10,950 bases of DNA, taken from positions 1 through 10,950 of the forward strand of contig WHUZ01000336.1 in the NCBI GenBank assembly GCA_015179045.1, in the 5' to 3' direction. Positions 7,247-10,950 of this stretch are shown piece after piece; position 1 is the stretch's first letter; each line of letters begins with the position of its first letter. Both the position numbers and the translations under genes were made by a program. The notes beneath the pieces were generated by a model that saw only the letters and a list, made by a program, of their open reading frames with translations, ran no database searches and was not told where the DNA came from. This DNA comes from Kalaharituber pfeilii (lineage: Eukaryota > Ascomycota > Pezizomycetes > Pezizales > Pezizaceae).

Positions 7247-9010
7247 AACTTAATTGGAAGAGTTGTATGTATCCTTGTATATTCTATAAAGTGCCTCTGA
7301 TATATTAGTTATCCAATTGTCTATTGAACCATACTAGATTATTACTTCTTCAATATGGCTCAGCAGGTACATTTTGGGAAAGTTGAACTAATATCTCTTC
7401 TATATTTCATTCCTAAGTGTTATTTTAACCCATGTATCATCCAGTCTCTCTTGCATAGCTTGTTGGACAATCTGCTCTTTGATCCATATAAGTTGCTTTG
7501 GAGTTATATGCACTAAGCTAAAAATGTCTTTCATATTATTGAACTCTATAATAGCATCCTTTAGATAATAAAGGGAGGTTATGAAGTAGAATCGTTGTTA
7601 GCTTATAAGAATGATTTCTAGAAGCTTATATAAAGGTCGAAGAATCTTAATATTAGCAGGATCATATACTAACATGCTTGGTAGTTTGAAAACAGAAGCT
7701 AAACTTACTAATAAATACTGAGTAAGGTTTTATATCTCTTTTCTAATATACTATTTCATAGAGAACAGGTAGTTGGTAAGGTGATATCAGTCTGAGAATA
7801 GTAAACACTTGTTAATTTGTTCTTCTTTAGCTTGTAACTTCTCACAATTCTTCACAAGTGTCTATAACTATAGTATTAGATATTGTTTAAGTAAACTAAG
7901 CATTATAATATAGAGCCAATTAAACCTCTACAGCTGACATACATTGTACTAAGAGTATTCATCAAATAGGTTATATGTTGAATGCATTCCATGTTATTTC
8001 CATATTATAGAAAGGTGATCAAAATTATTCCCATTATCAAAGTACTATATAGAGTCCTTTAAAGACTATCCATAAAGAGTAGAGCTTATCCTATATCATC
8101 TTTAGAAATGGTATAGATGGGATACCAAACCGTTTAGAACAAATGCAACTATATATTGGTCAGGGTAGTCTGCAAACTCAATTATTTAATAGAAGATAAT
8201 ACTAACAAATTTGTTGATCAAAGTATGGAAGATCAAGAAGTTGTTTGAAGAGTCTCATAAATTAAAGATACATAAGTATATGGTAAATAAGAGTATATCA
8301 TACCTATTTACTATTTAGCTTAGAGCTTGATATGTTAATAAAGACAGGTAACAGATTAATGTATATCTAGGCCAATGATGATTTTTCCTACTAAAGTTCT
8401 TTATCAATATTTCCAATAGTCATATACAGTAGCTAGAGGTATTTGTTATCCAAAAAATTGATCAAGTGAGTTTCATCAGAAGTATAAATAATGGGAACGA
8501 TAATCGACTATAGTAATAATATACTTTGTATTAACCACTACTAGTCTATAGTATGAAAATTCCTAAAGATTCATTCTCCCTCATTATTGAATAACTAAAT
8601 AGGAGAATAATACATATAATTAATAAATAGTAAGTGCTTCAGAGCAGTTTTATATATTCAAAGATATCGTGGTAGTAAACTATATTAATCGATAGATGTG
8701 AAAAATCTTTCTATATTATTCAATATCTGACCAGCTTGCCTAGCTTCAGATTCATTAATTTGGGACATTCGAACAAGAGTAATATATAGTACTTGTTAGC
8801 CAGTATTAAAACCTCCCAAATTTTTCTTGAAGATTGAAATGTAGTCATCTTTCTATCTAGGTGTTTTTCTAATATATGGTCCCTATGTGACTTTATTAAC
8901 TTATTTTTTTAAAACTCATAAGTAAGTTCATAATCCTTAGCTACATAGAATAGTACTTAAGAATACCAATTAGGACAGACGTAGGATGGACAGTTAGATA
9001 CTCTAATGGA

Positions 9011-9305
9011 GAAGCCAATAGACTCCGAATGCTAGATAATTCTTGTAGAATATATCATAAATAATAACAGTTTATACTCAGTTCTAGAATCATTATTTGT
9101 TATATAAGCAAGAGGAGTTGAGGTAGATTCATTGATAGGAATTTCTTATAAATCTGGGAAATCTTCTTCTAGAGCTAGTAAATGAATAGGGCAATTATGA
9201 TAAATCTGTGTCAAGTACATTGACAATCTACATCTACTGTAGAATGAATGATGACAGTATGGATAGATAATTTTTATAATTAATATGTCATACATAAATC
9301 GATCA
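9011..9305. other. Unassigned AT-rich stretch upstream of the transposase relic
   Basis: No open frame, RNA gene or repeat could be recognised. It may contain the lost N-terminus or 5' terminal repeat of the DNA transposon. Confidence 0.4.
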
Positions 9306-9750
9306 GATCTATAGGGTTTTGTTTTATTGTTTCCTTAGATAGAGGACTCTATTCAAATAGATTTATATAAGTAATGATAGATTCAGGTTGTAATAAGAAA
9401 TGAACAAACTCAACTATTGTCACTAAGCTTTTGCTTTCACCAAAATCTCAAATGTAGAAGTAGCTTTTGCCTAGAGGTTTGCTCTATTATTTCGTTAGAT
9501 GCAGCATTCTATTCAAATAGATTCATATAAGTAATGATGGATTCAGGTTATAATAGGAATAAACAAACTCAACTATTGTTACTAAGCTTTTACTTTCACC
9601 AAAATCTGAAATATATAGGTAGCTTTTTCCTATAAGTTTTATTCTATTATTTTCTTAGATGTAGAACTCTATTCAAATAGATTTGTATAAGTAATAATAG
9701 ATTCAGGTTATAATAGGAATGAACAAACTCAACTATTGTTGCTAAGTTTT
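9306..9750. repeat. 160-bp tandem repeat, nearly three copies
   Basis: The landmark CTATTCAAATAG recurs at 9349, 9509 and 9669, exactly 160 bp apart, and the sequence around it is collinear: TTCAGGTT, then CAAACTCAACTATTGT, then CTAAG. The copies start near 9310, 9470 and 9630. The third is cut short at 9750 by the Gypsy LTR, where the earlier copies continue. No coding frame was recognised. It could be a satellite, a minisatellite or the subterminal repeat of the DNA transposon to its left. Confidence 0.9.
9746..9750. repeat. Candidate target-site duplication of the right Gypsy element (GTTTT)
   Basis: These are the five bases directly outside the LTR. Their partner would lie beyond the other end of the element, outside the window, so this cannot be confirmed here. 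Confidence 0.35.
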
Positions 9751-10345
9751 TGTTAGGCCAGGCGCTTGAATGTTGCTAAGCGGTAGCGGTCCGGTACGAT
9801 TGGTACGACTAAAGGTGAGCGACGAAGAAGAGCGGGCGAAAGATACGTGATAGACATAGAGTTTGAATGAAACTTAGGATACTGCTAGTATCTTAATTCT
9901 TTATAACTAATGGTGGGCAGCCAGGGCTTATATAGTAAGTGTCCATCATACATGACTCATCAATAATTAATAACATAACTGTAACGTAATAACACCATCT
10001 CATAAAATAGATAAGTAAATATAGAAACAGTAATGTAATAGAAAACATATAATAACACATATCCCCTTTCCAAAACCAATAAGCAAGCGAAACATTATCT
10101 ATGTTGCAACTATGTATTATTAGTAAAGGTATTGTAAGCGACACCGGTTGCTTCATAAGCACCGTGCATGTATTAGTGCATAGTACGTACAAGAACCAAC
10201 ACACGCGTTTATGAGGTAACTACCGAACAACCAAAGTGAACCGCTACTCGCCTAGTATTGATCAGATACATCTTAGCAAGTCTTATAACGGTATGGAGGT
10301 AGTACCTTCCCGATATTTGGTAGGTCTTTACCTTTAGCCATAACA
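9751..10345 (-). repeat. 3' LTR of the right Ty3/Gypsy element
   Basis: This 595-bp LTR has inverted ends (plus strand TGTTAGGCC ... CCATAACA). It is homologous to 4371-4964 in the same orientation. A polypurine tract and pol lie directly to its right, so it is the 3' LTR of a minus-strand element entering from the right edge. It keeps many CpG sites that the left copy has lost, so it is younger or less mutated. It interrupts the third copy of the 160-bp repeat. Confidence 0.9.
9928..9937 (-). promoter_or_regulatory. Candidate TATA box in the right Gypsy LTR
   Basis: ACTATATAAG on the minus strand is at the position equivalent to the candidate in the left LTR. In a 3' LTR it would drive transcription outward to the left rather than the element itself. 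Confidence 0.4.
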
Positions 10346-10359
10346 TTACCCCCCATCTT
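10346..10359 (-). other. Polypurine tract of the right Gypsy element
   Basis: The minus strand reads AAGATGGGGGGTAA and then the LTR starts with TGTTATGG. This is the canonical place of the plus-strand primer and fixes both the orientation and the LTR boundary. Confidence 0.85.
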
Positions 10360-10589
10360 AGAGGTCCTTCGTCCTGAAGGCCTACTAAGTCGACCCGAGA
10401 GTATTGTTGACCCTTCAATAGGTTAGTGAAGTTATCCTTTATAGCTAAGCAATTCGGCATACCATAATGCATAGTACTTGTTAATAACTTTTGTATTAAT
10501 GGCTGATGGTAAGACCGGTGTGTGCTGCACAATAGTATTAGATATGTTAAGTACTAGTTCATGTAGTACTCACATGAAGTTCAAAGCCT
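10360..10589 (-). other. Stretch between chromodomain and polypurine tract; possible Pol C-terminal tail
   Basis: This is either 3' untranslated sequence or a C-terminal tail of Pol. An open frame of about 108 codons (10532 to 10209) lies in the same frame as the chromodomain, runs through the polypurine tract (PLRWGVMLW) and continues into the LTR. Two apparent stops (10590-10592, 10581-10583) and further stops up to 10532 separate it from the chromodomain; at least the first could be a mutated CAA. Pol frames overlapping the polypurine tract occur in fungal Gypsy elements, but here the case is unproven. Confidence 0.35.
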
Positions 10590-10950
10590 TTAGACGTTCG
10601 GGTCTCTAGGCTTGTGTGGGTTATTCTCATGGAACTCCCTAATTGGTTCAATACTACGTTGAAGGTTTGTGAGTGGTTCCCATGTATTATCGTCTTCGTT
10701 GTACCTTTGCCAACGGATTCAGTATTTGACCTGAACCTCGGACTCGTCTACTATCAACAACGTGGTCGATATCGTAGTAGAATTCTTCTTCATCATCGTC
10801 GAGGTCCATTTGGTCTTCGTTTCGGACTCAGTAGGGCTTTAGAAGGCTGGTGTGGATGACTTTGTGAAGCGGATGCCTCGTAGTAAGTCGAGTTTCATAG
10901 GCATGCCGACTAACCACTCTCTTGACCTTATAGAGGCCAATGTACTTATT
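10590..10950 (-). pseudogene. Ty3/Gypsy chromovirus pol 3' end: integrase C-terminus and chromodomain (truncated by window)
   Basis: This is the end of Pol from a second Gypsy element, read right to left from the edge. IGLYKVKRVVSRHAY and then HTSLLKP (about 10833-10945) match the GPYKV...HTSLLKP signature after the integrase core. YDIDHVVDSRR (about 10747-10780) starts a chromodomain, a histone-binding module that directs integration into heterochromatin in chromoviruses. Its second half, YNEDDNTWEPLTNLQ and IREFHE (about 10625-10712), lies in another frame, so a one-base indel splits the domain near 10735-10750. An in-frame TGA also replaces a residue before IRW. NNPHKPRDPNV then leads to a stop. 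The stops and frameshift mark it as dead, but it is less decayed than the left element. Family assignment is firm. Confidence 0.88.

Larger units (their letters stand above)
6050..9010 (-). pseudogene. Plavaka/CACTA-like DNA transposase relic, interrupted by TRIM-2
   Basis: This is a cut-and-paste transposase relic read right to left. A Cys/His cluster (C-x4-C at 8975-8992, SHRDH and EKH at 8861-8892) suggests an N-terminal zinc finger. The block TSDETHLINF (8463-8483) then YMTIGNI (8406-8426) and a following SSLA...INLLP stretch (to 8346) matches the conserved SD-x-T, YLTIGNI and YLP core of fungal Plavaka transposases. ADYPDQ (8156-8173) matches the family's ADYPEQ block. From 7861 to 7253 one frame stays readable and ends in FPKMYLLSHIEE, WITNISEAL and YKDTYNSSN, like the family's C-terminal HLL.H, SEALH and KDAYR.SN block. 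The frame continues across the TRIM-2 site. Numerous stops and at least two frame changes show it is dead. Family recognition is from memory of these motifs; the ends are approximate and no terminal inverted repeats were found. Confidence 0.65.

Noticed and set aside
9306..9750. CRISPR-like array
   Set aside because: The repeat unit is 160 bp with no distinct spacers, and the context is a eukaryotic transposon cluster.
9893..10204. 103-codon minus-strand open frame
   Set aside because: It lies entirely inside the 3' LTR; the homologous left LTR does not preserve it.
10614..10859. 81-codon plus-strand open frame
   Set aside because: It is the antisense shadow of the chromodomain and integrase C-terminus.

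Overview
This window looks like transposon-filled, AT-rich DNA from a filamentous fungus, most likely an ascomycete with a RIP-like (repeat-induced point mutation) process. I infer the host from three things: a Ty3/Gypsy chromovirus with a C-terminal chromodomain, a Plavaka/CACTA-like DNA transposase, and repeat copies that differ from each other mainly by C-to-T and G-to-A transitions. No intact protein-coding gene was found. Every recognisable coding region is a relic on the minus strand, broken by stops (mostly where CAG, CAA, CGA or TGG would fit) and by frameshifts.

Left part (1-4964): a minus-strand Ty3/Gypsy element. Reading right to left, it has its 5' LTR (4371-4964), a long gag relic (about 4288 to 1430), then protease and reverse transcriptase (about 1428 to 1). 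It leaves the window before RNase H and integrase. A complete miniature LTR retrotransposon (TRIM-1, 1769-2427) sits inside gag: 220-bp LTRs, a 219-bp interior, a polypurine tract and a perfect 5-bp target duplication.

Middle part (4965-9305): 4965-6049 is AT-rich with no supportable gene, but it holds five copies of an 18-bp unit and one GC-rich inverted repeat. From about 9010 down to 6050 lies a heavily decayed minus-strand transposase whose conserved blocks match fungal Plavaka-type transposases. A second complete TRIM (TRIM-2, 6365-7241) is inserted in its C-terminal part: 237-bp LTRs, a 403-bp interior, a polypurine tract and a perfect 5-bp target duplication.

Right part (9306-10950): a 160-bp tandem repeat (nearly three copies) is cut by the 3' LTR (9751-10345) of a second minus-strand Gypsy element of the same LTR family. 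Its polypurine tract (10346-10359), chromodomain and integrase C-terminus follow to the window edge. The two large LTRs are therefore not a pair: the left one is the 5' end of one element and the right one is the 3' end of another.

The inferred history is Gypsy and Plavaka insertion first, then TRIM insertions into both relics, with transition mutation throughout. The right-hand Gypsy copy keeps more CpG than the left one, so it is probably younger or less mutated. All alignments and counts were done by eye.
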